From Linepithema humile (Eukaryota; Arthropoda; Insecta; Hymenoptera; Formicidae): a DNA stretch of 64,000 nt. The position numbers and the translations under genes are program-made. The stretch is taken from assembly GCF_040581485.1 (NCBI RefSeq), contig NC_090128.1:45042931-45106930 (forward strand), given 5' to 3'. Within the stretch, counting starts at the first letter, position 1. Every line of letters starts with the position of its first letter. This document shows positions 14,720-28,291 of this stretch, one piece after another. The notes under the pieces are model-generated. The model was not told the DNA's origin. It worked only from the letters and a program-made list of their open reading frames with translations, and ran no database searches.

Positions 14720-17700
14720 CTGTCTTAGCTTTGCGAATGACGTGAGACTATCGATGCTTCGCCCTCAAAGGAAGGAGGGGGGGGGGAGGAATTTCCCGCG
14801 AGAGGAAGCGGTGACGGTAACACGATAAAATTCTTTGGTTCGTTCGCCTGTCAGTTCCAATTTCGTATAATTAACGGCGCGGGATTAGCGGCAGAATGGG
14901 GAAAACCGATGGAAAGAGCGACCGGCTGGGGACGAGCGTCTAGATTAGACTCTGGCTGAGGATTTAATTAAACGAGCAGTGACCCTCTGACTTGTAACAA
15001 CTACCGCCTCTTTTTTTTTCTTTCTTTTTTTTTCGACGAAGTTTTAGCGTCTGTTCGTATCGTGTTATTTTTTTACATAATATATAAAGCACTTTGATAT
15101 TAGCTTTTTATACCCCTCTATTTTTCAAAGTACCTTTCGATCTGAATTGCATTTATCGCGATTTATCCACTTCGGTTTGGGAAATAAAACCGAGTGGCTT
15201 ACTTACGCCGGGGATATTCCATGTAAGTGTAATACTACATTGAAATGCATTCGTTTTTCTTTCGCCGCTGAAATTCCCATTTGCATATCGATTCGAGCCT
15301 ATTGCGCGTGTAACCCTTGAGACCCGCGAGATCAAGAAAGAGAATTCAGTTAATATCCGGTGCAGCCGCGTCTCCTTCATTGAAGAACGATCGAGAAGTA
15401 GATATCGGAGGAAATCGAGAGCACGTTGCTCCTATTCAACCATTTCGATTCAAATGCCGAATGCACAGGCGCATCGGAGAAAAATAGCGATAGATCTGAG
15501 AATAGATTTATCACGCTAGTTTAAACGCATATCTGTTTTTTTTTTTTTCCCCCAAGCGCAATGCAATTTGCCGGTTCGGGCGACCTTTTAATTTTCTTAC
15601 ATCTTTTGCTCCGTTCTGTCTATGCGTTTCCCGTCACGAAATACATATCTTTTATATTTTATGATGAGCATCGCTGCCAAGTTCTTACCATCGATTTCTT
15701 TCACCCTGTCGTCTATATATTCACACCTTCCCGTGTTGTCGATACCGATAGGCACACGCATTCACACGAGCGAACAAATGTCGGCGAAAATAGAAACGAA
15801 TCGACGAAACGAGGGATTTCCATTTTCTCCGGATTGAACCAGCGGCGGATGCCTGAACTTTTCGGACCTTGGACTAAAATCGTTTTTTCGTATGAAATAG
15901 ACGGTAATCCCTCGCGTATGTGCATCGCCAACTAAAATTATATGTTGAAATAACGTGAAAAATATAGATTATCCTCTTGCTCTCTTTTAAAATTCAAAAT
16001 TATTTTTGCTTTCTGCGAGATTAAATTAAATACCGAATAACCCGCATCGGATAGCGTATAAGCCATCGCGAAAATAAATTTTCAACAAATGATACCTGTA
16101 AATGGCGATAAAAACGTTCTAATCCGGAATCGCGCGTTAACAATCTGTTCGCTACGTTCAGTGATCGATTGAACGAATAATCGAGACTGCCCTGCTGGAC
16201 AGATCAGAGCAACAAGTCGCGCGCGATTTGTTACACAGATAAACTTCGATCGGGCAAACTTAAGGTTTGCTAAATAATCATTAATCCAATCAAAGCGATT
16301 TATCTCACCGTGGAAGAAAAGAGCGCGCGCTTTTCATTAACACATTTGTGCTAATACGTTATTCATCGCTCGCGCTGAAAGTCATATGAAATTTAATGAA
16401 AGCGCGCGATATCATTTTTACGCAAATCTGCGAGCGTCGTAAACGCGCGGAAGGCGAATAAATGCGGACTGAACTTTTACTTCATTACTCTGCCGTTGCG
16501 TTGACTTTAAACTTCCGCGATGAAATATGGCAATTACGGCGTAATCCGAGGGCAACACACGGGCAAATTTTAATACGGCCAGATTAGATATTTCACGAGG
16601 GAAGGTCCGGCGCGGAAGGTACGGCGGACACCCAATTACGACGGGTTTAGAGATTTGGCCATTGTGGTCGTGCAGGATGCACTAAAGCGAGTGTTACTGC
16701 GAATCCTAATCCTCATTACGGAGATCGATATCGGTATCGACCTATCATTATTCGTCGAGCAAGCGTGTGACAGATTTACATACGATTTACATTAAATGGC
16801 GCGCACAATCGCAATTTTGGCAGTTTTTCCACGTCCGTGAAAGAACTTACGAACGCGCGGAATCGCATTGATCATATCGTGAACCGGCGCAAAATTACGG
16901 TAATTAATCACAGCTAGTCGAATAACGTTATCGACGAACTGAGCCCCTAGCTTTCAAACACGTGTCTCAAAAGCTGCGTTTTATTCTGGGTCATTGCGTA
17001 TGAAATATCGGTCTCACATTGATAATTTTTAGATAAATTATATCAATGATTTGCGACAAATAAATATGTGTGTTTCTGCGTGCAACTGAAGAAATTTAAT
17101 ATTTTTTAGATTTTTCTTTCTGTTTAGAATATTTTTGTAATTCCGTTTTAATCAAATACAGAAAGCTTCGAAGAATGAAAGGGATAAAAATAAAGGGATA
17201 AAAAAAGACGTACATTCAACCGCACATATTACAGATATTAAATTTTATAGATTAATATTCATTTTTCCTCGCGCTATAAATGTAACTCGCGCTATTAATA
17301 CGACTTTAAGTACAGGGGTTTGTATCACGACCTATTTTTATAACGTTCCTCATCGAACATTGAAATTCTAGAGATGTTAAATTGAAGTGCAGTGGAATAG
17401 AAAAGTATATTGACTATTATTATTGTTTGCCTGGTTTAAATGAGTTTAAAGTCGGTGTTTTGCACGAAGAAAAATAACTGGCCTCTGTGGATTAACGTTG
17501 TCTGGTGATTACTTCATTTTCCGTGATTAAGAAACATGCCGCGAGAAAAAAGTTGTAGAAAAGGCGGTGGGATCGTAATGTTTAATGACCGACGCTATTA
17601 CGCGTAAACAGAATTACAATGGTACGGCGACGTGATCGAGCGGTAAATCGGGCGAGATGGCTTTATGGCGAATGAAAAAGATGGAGAATCGCGGCATGAC

Positions 17701-18680
17701 GACCGTGTCGCGTCTCTCTTTCTCTCGGGGGTTGTTTAATAACCGACGGACGTCTCGAAGATTGCCCGGAATACGAACGGTGCGACGTGTTGAGCAAGGA
17801 GAAACCTTGGTGACAGGATCGCGCCGAATGGGCGGAGGGAATCAATGAGGATGGCGACGCCCGACCGGGGCGCCGATGCCCGGCTATGCGTCGCGACGCT
17901 CCTCAAGTTCCCTCACGACTCGCTCGACGCGCAAACATTCGTCGTCTCGTAAAAGAGAAAAAGAGAGAGGAAAAAAAAAAGAAAGAAGAAAAGACTCGAC
18001 AAGAGATCGAGTCCACGTATCGACTCGATAACTGCCCGTCCGTGCGAGATAACAACGTCTCGGGTAAACGAGACTAACTTGCAGTCAAAGTACATAAAAT
18101 TGACCAACGGATTGAATGGGTGTGTTAGAGCGTGATCGATTATGATAATCCCCCATATTGCTTATCGAAATTTCCGCACACGTACACACGCACAATGCCG
18201 CGATATACTTTGCCGTCCAGCGTTCTAATCTGCATTCGCATTCGATCGCGATGCAAATCGCACGCATGCAAACAAGATAGCCGCGCGCGAGTGCAACGAT
18301 ACATGCCGCCATGCAGAAATGTGTATATAGAAGCGGTCCCTTGCATAGAAACGAGTCGGCGCGGACAACGTAGGTAGATACGCGCCGTGTCTTGTCCGCA
18401 TTACACTTTATTCATCGCTCGCCGATTGCTTTCTCTAATTGCGTGCTTGTGCGGCTTCTAATCGCGTGAGTTTCCGACGACTATCGTTTACGACGCGCAT
18501 ATCGCGAGCGGCTTAGATATACCGAGAGTCATTCGTGCGCGGAATGTGATTACGCGGGATAAACGCAGGACGCACATGTAGGAAACGGTATTATTCAAAA
18601 ATTCAGTAAAGTTTGCTTTATGACCTATAATACGTGACTGAAATCCCGAATGGAATTCTATTTACAATTTTATGCGCTCT
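14717..18680. other. Non-coding stretch with CpG-rich patches
   Basis: No gene recognised. Several patches (about 16200-16900, 17620-17960, 18180-18560) are rich in CpG and CGCG and contrast with the AT-rich background. All short open frames in them look accidental. A purine-rich tract lies at about 17955-17995. Confidence 0.5.
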
Positions 18681-19005
18681 GCATCCCGATATGTGCGTGT
18701 ATTTTGATTCTTCAAATATTTTCGACGTTACACAGTATGTATGTATATAAATTATAGATAGAATTATCTTCTCAATTCTGCGCAAACCATAAATTGTTGA
18801 AAATAAATTTATCTCAAGAGAATACAGAATAATTTAAAAACTTGACGAATTATTTATCTAAAATTTTATACGTCCAGTAATGTCCTGATGTATGTGTTTA
18901 TTCTAATTTTTCAAATATTTTCTGGACTATTCAGTGTGTGTATGCACATAAATTATAAAGAGAATTCTCTTTTCAACTCTTCGTGAATCATAAATTGTTG
19001 AAAAT
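18681..19005. repeat. Diverged tandem duplication, period about 201 bp
   Basis: About 125 bases at 18681-18804 recur at 18882-19005 with many substitutions and small indels. Shared landmarks are CCTGAT/CCCGAT plus ATGTGTGT at the left, TTCAAATATTTTC in the middle, and AAATTGTTGAAAAT at the right. The last starts at 18791 and again at 18992, an offset of 201. About 75 bases of unrelated sequence separate the copies. Confidence 0.75.
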
Positions 19006-22000
19006 ATAATTAGAATTTCAGAAGATAAAATAGATAAAAAATTTTAAAAATTGAAAGTCTCACACTGAATGTTGAAAATAATTCTGTAATATTTGGCAAG
19101 AGTAATAATAAATCATTTTTTATTTCTCAAAACATCATAACGTCAACTTTAATATCAATACCCAAAACATGTGTCTGACCCAATATAACTTCTCGCAACC
19201 GTTATTTCGATCATCTTGAAATATTGATACTTCTTTTCCGATAATTTATACCAGTTTAGATTTATAAGTTCAGACGATCGTAGAAGCAATCGACATAGAA
19301 ATTCTGGTGTTTGGAATTACAACATTTTTATAGCAACACTTGGAATGTTGCAGAAATTTCAAGTGCATCGCTCCTGCTCGAGATCGGAAAAAAAAGTAGC
19401 TCTTGCATAAATGTTATTACAAACGAATGTCGCGGACGACGTGGCGCGTTTTGTGTAATTAGTTTTACGGCGCGGCGCGAGCTCGCACAAGTGCGCGCGC
19501 CGCGCGCGAAAATTGCGAAAGGGTTATTTATCGTCGTTGAAATAGCGGGGGCGTTTCTCGACTCGTTCGACAACACAAAAGCCGCCGCAACGTTCCGCGG
19601 GATGACCCGGATAATTGAGTGCCCGGATAACCCCGATTCCCCGATGAGGGACTATGGAAATAAGAGATTTCCAGGTGAAGGGTTTCAGAGGCCGAAAGAC
19701 GGAGAGCGAACCGAGCAACGTTTAAAAGGGATCAGCATGAAATGTCCTTCAAAGGAACCTCGTCTCCTACGCGCGGGTGCGGTCAACTTTAACGAGAATT
19801 TTAATACCTGCTAACGTCAGACGTGTTGGAGGAGTATTCTCGGACTTTCCGAGAAGAAAAAAGAAGAGCTTCACCGGCGACCAAGGCGTAATTATGGCGA
19901 CGCCGGTCTTCGTTATCCGTCGGCGTGTTTTCCAGCCGGCGAAAAGTCTATCTCTCTGATCTAATTAACATGTTCCAGTCCCAGTTTCCACATTCTGGGT
20001 ATTTCATGCACTTCTTCTCGAGCATGCGTCTTTATTTCGTTCGTCCGCGGATCCGGCTTTTTTCCGGCGCGAAGTATAAGAACAAAGTTTCATCTCTCTC
20101 TCTGGTCCATTTTTGCCAGTGCATTTTAATTTCCTCACTTTTCGCTCACATCCGCGAAGTTTGCGTTCTATTATACGAAGCGTTGCTTTCCGCAGTTTAT
20201 CCGCCACGGTTATTTTTAATGAGATTACAAAGTGGTAAATGGTCCTTAGTCTTTGGAGAAATTAATCGAGTGGATTACGCGGAGACACCTCGCAGCCGGC
20301 CGGGACGGCAAAATCGATTGTTGCTTTTTCATTAGAGCACGTTTTCTTTGGCGTCAATTAAATACATGAAAAACGAAGTTTCCAAAAGTTTTCCTTTTGA
20401 AAACTCCCCTGAAATTAAACTTTTACTCGGATAAAATTCTTACATTAGAAGATAATGACACTTTTGCAAGAATTTTGCGAAAGCATCTTAATCGAATACC
20501 GCCCATTTGCTGTCGCTTTACGACTTCTTTTTCTATTTCAACATCGTGCGTTATCATATTTTTTGCTCAGACACCTGGGCTGAGAAAAGCCTACGTGAAT
20601 AGTTTCACTGAAAGAAGACTTTAAGCAAAATTTCCGAAGCTCAAGCGGCACTTGCAGCCAAAGCGCTGTTATTCCACATTTTATGCGAGAAAAAATTTAA
20701 GAAGATGTAAACCCCGCAAGCAGAAAGACAGATCCGCTTATACTAGTCACTTGGGTTAAACTTGGGACGCAGCGCGATTTTCTTTTTTACGGCTTGTGTG
20801 ACTTGTTACAAGAGACTCGGAGTACGAATGCGTTTTATAATACCATCGGGAGCAAAGCTCAACCTGCAATGTGAAGGAATCGTGAAAAAGGCGAGCTACG
20901 ATAAAGTCAACAGAGGGCAGTGACTGATGCGTGAAGACACAGTGCACAGCGACATGCGACACTCAAGATGCATAAACGCGAGTCGCGTTTATGGAACGTA
21001 TTATTTTGCAAGAAGAGAGCCGTTAAATCGTATCACTCGGTTTAAATCGCGCCAGAAAGCGCCAGCGACACGCGACAAAGTGCGAAAGTGCTCTGCGCGA
21101 AAAATGGCATATGCATGACTACGTGTTGTACCGATGTGAATTTCAAAATCAGACCAAAAATTTTGAATCTGAAAGATTTTTTTTTTTTTCAAATGCCGTT
21201 TCAGATTTCACGCCGGAATTTTGGAAGATGTCGCAAACGCGAGTATAATTTCAGCATTGAAACACAATCACGTAAAAATGATAAGAGAACGATCGTATAA
21301 ACGTTTGTCCTACTTATAACTTTGTTACGACTACTAATACTACTTTGTTACGACTTTTTACAGCGGTTTTCTACGTTTCGCAAATCCTACATTAAAATGC
21401 AAAGTGTCGATACATTGAAAGAACTGTCGGATAATATCGATACCCGCGGGATTCACCGTAAGATAAATAAAAAGTATCAAGAATTTTATTAAATCTAAGC
21501 GTCTCGCCTCGGTCACGCGGCGCGCACGCTCGAATACACGTGCGGAGTTCAAAGGAAGAAAAATCCATAAACGAACACTTTTACTGGAAACGCCCAAGCA
21601 TAGATCCCTTTGGATTCAAGCAAACATGTCGAAATCGATCAAACGCATCCCCGCGGATTGACGTGCGCGTACAAATAAACGAATCGACGTATGCACGATT
21701 CGCCTCGATTATCTTGAGAGAGCGCGTTTTCGATAAATCACGGCACCCGCCGTTCCATTACTCGTATTTTTAGTAGCTTTCGATTTTACTTCCGCGATTC
21801 GTGACCGGAATTTTCGCCTATTTTCCGCAGCAAGGTCTTGCGAAATTTAAGGCACATATAAGGCTACTAGAAGTGTCTCGACGCAAAAATGAGGGAACGT
21901 GAGCGACACAAAGAGAGATACATGTCTCTCTTATATATTGATGAAGGTAAATGGGTGCTTCCTACCCGAGATGGATCTAAAATATATCTTACTTCACAGA

Positions 22001-25000
22001 TCGAGGGTTGTTAAATCTTTCAAGAGAACCCATGTCCTCGTTCGAGAATATACAGAATCCTTCAAAAATTTTGTAAACTATGTTATATCGAAATGATCGA
22101 AAATTGCTAAATGTTGCACAGCTTTACTAATATTTCCAATAAAATTGAATTATCAATTAAAAAATATATGTTAACTAAAAGAGATCAAAAATTAATAGTT
22201 GTTACAAAATTTTCGCGAAAATAAATATGTAAAAGCGTACTGTTTCCTGCTTGATTACGATTAAATCTTATCTTAACAAATTTCGAACAATTTAAAGTTT
22301 TGAAGTTTAATGGCCGAGATAATTAATGTTACGAAGTAAAAAGTTGCAATAGCCAAGAAACAATAGTCCTCTGTCACTTTACATTAAAAAAGAATTGACT
22401 CCAAGTTCATCAAAGAATTCGTAGTTGAAAAGTGGTGCGATAAATCTTGGCCACTCCACATAGTGTCTCAAGTACCTTACACTTTCTTTCAACCGGATAT
22501 TCTTTGATCGATTCAGTGCCGATTTTTCTTTAATCGAAGTTTGATTAAACTCCGCTTTCATAAATTTTGTAGCAATCAATCTTATATTTTTAAAGCCCAA
22601 ACATTTTTTAAATCAAATTTCTTTGAAATTCAACGAACAAAATTTTTTCATCCAGTCGCATTTTGAAAACTTAAAATTAGATCGGGAAGATGTTCAGATA
22701 TTCAATCACTTCGGATATTCAATCACTTCAGATTTACACCTCAAAATGATTAATAGATCTGTGTGCGAAGAGAAGTGCAATATAGAAAAATAATTAGAGA
22801 AATGGCCATTCTGGAAAATTACTAGACGAATTCATTATAATTTTAATTTCGCGAATACTTCACACCTTGTTGCATCACGATCTTTATTCGTCGTCTCCCG
22901 AGAACGATGCATAGGTGTGTAGCGGAAGGCGGGATAATTAGATGACGGAGGCTTTGAATTTGTAACTCGCGATTCCCCATGCGTGTACACAGTGTTTTCA
23001 CCAGTGGGAAATAATCTCGCGCTGACGAATCGCTTAGATACGTAGAAAAGAATTATAATGCAAAATTTGCGTGACGTAATTAATAACATTATTGCTCAAC
23101 ATTAATAGAGCAACTACTGACACAAAAATAATTTATATATTATCACGATTTTGTTGGACCAAAGAATTTTACCAAAAACTAGTCTGTCTTTTAAAAATAT
23201 ATCAAACATATTTTATAAAATTACGCGGAAAGATTAAAACTTCCATATCGCAAAAGAATGAGAGATATATATTTTCGCAGGATAAAAAAAGAGTTAAATA
23301 AAATAATAAATGCAGGAAATTTCTTCGATAACTTCTTAATTTTACTTTAATTAATTTAACTTGTTTTGTATTTGGATAATTGATACATTTTCTCTCATTT
23401 CTCATAATAAAGTATATATATCCCTAATTTATTGGAAACCATTTCACAGTTCATTGAATACTATCTTTTTATCGGTTTGCAATCCAGTTCAAGAATTCGA
23501 AACTCGAACTGCTCCTGACAATCTTCATGACAGTAGGAGCACCCTCAACTAGTAAACGTCGAAAGTTAATTTAACTTTCTCCGACACTTCGCGGTAGTAT
23601 TGCGCCTGTTACACGGTAGTTCGATCAATCCCATATGAAATTTGCCGCGAGATTTTTCCCCTCGATATGCCGAGAGAACGGCGCGAAATCGTGGCGGATA
23701 AAAGGACACGTGAAAGAAGGGGACGAAATTCCTACGAATATATCAAGGCACAATTTCAAAAGTTGGCCGAAGATGAACTTTAACTAAGCTGCGCCCTACA
23801 CAAAATTACCTCTGTGATAGAAACTCTCGGAAGAACTGCAGTTATAAACGCGCGAGGCGATGTTAATCAAGAAATTGCACCGACGAGGTCGTAAACGTCG
23901 CCGACCGGTGACCTTTTTTTTCCCCTTTTTTCGCCGTTCCGCGTGTCGCGTGATAAAACGTTCAGGCAGGATATAAGTTCGCGGAGTATTGTTTTTCAAA
24001 TTCACAAGAGTGAATTCCTCCAAGTGCTTCGCATAAATTGCGAATACTTAGCAAAACACGGTCGCGTTTTCTTACGCGCTCGCACGGCTCCTTTCGCGAA
24101 CTCGGTGAGTGATTTCAAGTCGTTATAATTGTTCCCGCGCCAGGGAAAATTAAGGATAACTATGTGCTAATCAAGCTGTAACGCTATTTCGATCCGCTAA
24201 CGCGGAATGATTAGCGATTGAGATTATGTCATTTGCATTCATACAAGCGCACTGATACACGGCCGCACATGGCTGATATTACCGCAGAATGCACCACTGA
24301 CAGCTTATTATTTAGTTCGACATATAAGTTTATTATGTATCATATAGTGTATCATTTATTCTATGTATTTATTTATTTGGAATAATATGTATAAATATAC
24401 TCTTGCAATTTGGCTGCATGATATTTTGTCATTTTGTATAATTAAATTGTAATGTAATCTATTTGTAAGAAGATAAGCGGATTAATCTGAATAATATTAC
24501 GCCAACTGGACAAATTCCGCGAAAACTAGCGGCTTTCGGATTCAAACAGACTGCTGCAGTTATGGATGCAAATGAGTTAACGTGATTTCGCGAGACATAA
24601 TACCGGGAGATTACATGATGAATCCATAGGGGCTAATAAAACGTGGCGTAATGTATTGATTACTGTTTCCGCAATATCATTTGTTAACGACAACCCCAGC
24701 GTCGTAAAGTTTATCCATCGTTACTTTTGACAAACGAGTCGCCGTGCATTCATTAAAATACGAGCTCGAAAATTAGTATTTTTAAACGTATGTTTGTGTG
24801 CTACATTTATTACTATGGACATTGCAATAGAGAGTAAATATAATTGGAGGATAAACTGAGATATTAAATTAAAAACTCTTTCAGTGACCCACTTCCATTC
24901 GTTTGAACTTACTCCACTAACTCTCGGAGATAGAAGTATCTCTTATCTGACATCATACTATATTTTCTCTGAGAAGCAAGAGCTTTACAAAAGAGAGAAA

Positions 25001-25322
25001 ACTCTATAAAGTTGTTCATTCTCTTTCAACCCCATTCCATAAACATCAAAACAACAAAATGCCTTAAATTTTCATTCTATCGTCTATTTCTTGCTTTCTT
25101 GTTCTCGTGCTTCGAGAATATAAAATTATTGCACAAAGTAGTTATTAACCCCCGTAACTTTAGATAGCGATCATTAATTAAATGGAAACAAGGAGTTTTT
25201 TTTTTTTTCGTCTAAGTTTATCATCGACACTTCATCCCTTATGCGATTCTGCACGCGCGCTCGCCGATGGTGAGAGCGCAGTAAGCGCGCGCGTTGCGCG
25301 ACCGCAAAATAACAGCACTGAC
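19006..25322. other. Non-coding stretch
   Basis: No recognisable coding sequence. A very CG-rich patch at about 19430-19620 includes alternating GCGC runs near 19491-19506, and other CpG-rich patches occur at 20270-20310 and 23640-23960. Around 22690-22735 a 17-base unit (GATATTCAATCACTTCG) is repeated in tandem. Confidence 0.5.
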
Positions 25323-25900
25323 CTTGACTTTCCGACATCTCCGGGCGGCGATGGATCTTGACTGTTTCCTGAGCGCCTCCAGAGGAACGCGTTGCCTTTA
25401 GAATTCGCGCCGGCGAATGCACGTCCACAGCACGGCGGCACCACCACTACTTCCTGCTCGCGTTAGATTCAAAAATCCGACAGGATAGTAATCAGATTTT
25501 CACTCGCGTTCACGTGCGTGATCGCGATCTCATGAGAAGAGAAAACGATCACTGAAATCACGGATAATGGTGGGACACGAGGGGGATCGCGACTGACAGA
25601 GATTGCGGTACATTCGCGACGCGAGGGTTTACACGCGTATAAACTCTTGCTTTTTCGCGTAACGCGACGAATCACTCGTGGCGCGGCTTGGGCGGTGACT
25701 GAGCGCGAGGATCGAGGCGTCTCGGCGCTCTCTCGGCGTCGCTCCCACCCTCCCGCTTTCCCCCCCGATATCACACGAGTGGATAGATAACGCCTTCCAG
25801 AATTTCTCTCATCCCCCTCCCGCGCCTCATCGCCGGTCGACACATTCCGATCGACGAGATCGGAAAGTTTCCCTTTCGCTATTCTCTTCCGAGACCGCTC
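25323..25900 (-). other. Possible first exon and promoter of an unknown leftward gene
   Basis: This roughly 600-bp block is much more GC- and CpG-rich than its flanks, as expected of a promoter with untranslated leader. On the minus strand an ATG at 25338 (context GAGATGTCG) opens MSESQ and meets a good donor, CAAG|GTCAGT, with the exon ending at 25323. No downstream exon was recognised in the 25 kb to the left, so the intron would have to be very long or run out of the window. This is an inference from composition plus one start/donor pair and could be wrong. Confidence 0.3.
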
Positions 25901-28121
25901 TTAACTGGACCAGTACTGCGCCGTTTGATATCACAACTTGAGTGTTTAGCCCTAACGGGACCAAAGTAAGTCGGCACATGCCAGCGGAAGTTTGCACACT
26001 CGTAAACAAAACAGTGCGGACTTTTTGGTTTTCGGCAATTTCGCGGTCTTGGCTTATTCCGAAAATTCATCAAAAGAAAATGTTTCAACGGCTAAACCAT
26101 AAAAAAAATATTTTTCTATAAAATACAATGTGTTTTTGTCCTATATACTCTTTATAAATTTATAAAATAATTATTTATTTAAATCCTTGTAATAAAAATT
26201 ATATAAGAAATGTAAAAAAAATATAAAATAATTTTTTATATAACTTGTGGAGTTACATTTTATAAATATTTAACAAATTAAATTATTCTGGGAATTTAAA
26301 AAAAGAGCTACGTTTCAAAGTTTCTTGTCATAGCATTAATAATTAAATTTTTCCAAATATGCTTTTAAATATAACTAAGATGTTTAATATTGAATTGCAT
26401 AAATAGCGTTATTTCCTGGATGAAAATATAAATTAATTATTAATTATAAGTTAATTATTAACTTTACTATATACCTGATATAATATTAATATTATCAAAA
26501 TTGCGAGTATCGAAGTAATATATAAATTAATTCGATAAACATCCATGTAATATCAAAAATCATATAAATATGTATTGATAATAATCCAGCAGAAGAATTA
26601 ATATAATAATTATATAAACTAGAAACATTAACATAATTTGTTATTGAACTTATACTAAATTATTCATTTTACTGTCACGATGCGCACATTTGCATATATC
26701 GATAAAAGCACATAATTATGCATAATATAAATTTATATTATATCATTAATATATCATCAATAAAGTAACTAGAGTGCCACCTTTTTTCATTAACATAGTC
26801 AAACATTTTTTACACACACACATTTCCAGCTTTTTGCTGAATAATAATATTAATTATTGATAATCACATTAATATCAATATAAAATATTTTTGAAAAATA
26901 AATTTGATTTTCAACCATTTATGTGAAAGTAGATAGCTTAAGCTCTCAGTAAAATAACCAGAATAAAATTTCTAAATTAAAAAAAACGCTATTTTCTTAT
27001 TTGTTTTATGCTTTGACTATAAATTTTCTGATAATGTATATGTATCTGATTTTCCTTTATATTTGATAGCATTTCTGCTATCTGCATTTCTAAACTGCAT
27101 ATCGACAAGAGATGATCAGTTATTAAATAAAACCATTGGTTTTTATGCATATGCTGACCATCTATATCTGAGCTTGAGAGCAGCTATATACCAGCGTTTC
27201 ACATGGGACGCTTATTAATCTCTGTTCTGTACTGCTACCTACATCTATTTTATAGTTAAAACTACACAGCCACATCTAATTCTCTACAAACGGCAAACAA
27301 CGCTGTGGTTTAGTGTATAACCGTGATACATATGTGATACATATGCAAATTTAATTAAATATAGAAAAGAACATAATGTAGTACCAAAGTAAAAAAATGA
27401 AATTTTTTTAATTTTAAATTAAATCACTAATAAATATAGATGGCTAAGCTAAAAAAACTAATATAAATCTTTCGAATTTTTCTCACGTGAGAGATAATGC
27501 GGATAACGCGGAGTTAAATTGCATTGCAATTTATCAATTCCGGCAAAATTTTGTTATATTTAATATTTTCTAACGTTTTCAACATTTCTAACATAACATT
27601 CTTTCTAAACACATCGTATGTTTTTTGAAGTATTTTTTTAACGAAAAATTATTTAAATTACAAGAATCAGCTTGTAAAATGTATGTAAATATATATTTTT
27701 ATGTAATATGTATTTGTAATTTGTATGTAAATGTATATATATTTGTATGTAAATATATATATATTTTACACCCTGCCAATCATATTTAATTCTCGTTAAT
27801 TGTAGATAAATAATTAAACAATGGAATATTGAAGAATCAAAAGACAACTGATGACATTAGTGTTTTGTAAGTATAATAAATGAATTCACTCACCGATTGT
27901 TGTGTCCTTTATATAAATACGTCTTCAACTATACCTAAAAAAAAATACATATTTTAGTTAATATAAATATATTTTTTTACTTAAATTAATTATTACGTAT
28001 TAATTTACTTTAAATTTAAAAATATTCAATAAATTGCATAAATAATTATCTCCAAATATTACTGAATATTTAAACATTTCAATCATTATTTTAATAAATA
28101 TCTTTAAAAATCTTAATAATC
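25901..28121. other. AT-rich non-coding stretch
   Basis: Composition shifts sharply to very high AT from about 26080 on. Open frames are short and random. Poly-A/poly-T runs and short AT palindromes are frequent. No gene or structured RNA recognised. Confidence 0.6.
27676..27768. repeat. Short AT-rich minisatellite (TGTATGTAAATATATAT-like)
   Basis: Imperfect units of the form TGTATGTAAATATATAT or TTTGTATGTAAATGTATA recur four or so times, ending in a short TA run. It is a low-complexity repeat with no coding meaning. Confidence 0.7.
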
Positions 28122-28291
28122 CACGGAGAAAAATTTATATCAAAAATTACTAAAGTAATCCGCAGTAACTGCAGATCATGAAGGAATTGTAAAAATTTTT
28201 ATTATATTTTTCACATATAAAACATAGTAAAAATTTTCGGTCCGCAGCTACTGCCGTATATAGTAATTTTTGATATAAAATTTTCTCCGTG
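28122..28291. mobile_element. Foldback MITE with CACGGAGAAA termini
   Basis: The left end (CACGGAGAAAAATTTATATC and onward through AAAAATTACTA) is the near-perfect reverse complement of the right end, which finishes TTTTCTCCGTG at 28291. Arms are about 31 bases and the inner parts pair partially too (CCGCAGTAACTGC against GCAGCTACTGCCG-like sequence). At about 170 bp without a coding frame it fits a non-autonomous miniature inverted-repeat element. The parent family is not identified. Confidence 0.8.

Noticed and set aside
14513..14828. Open frames encoding long Ser-Leu runs
   Set aside because: They are translations of the TC microsatellite.
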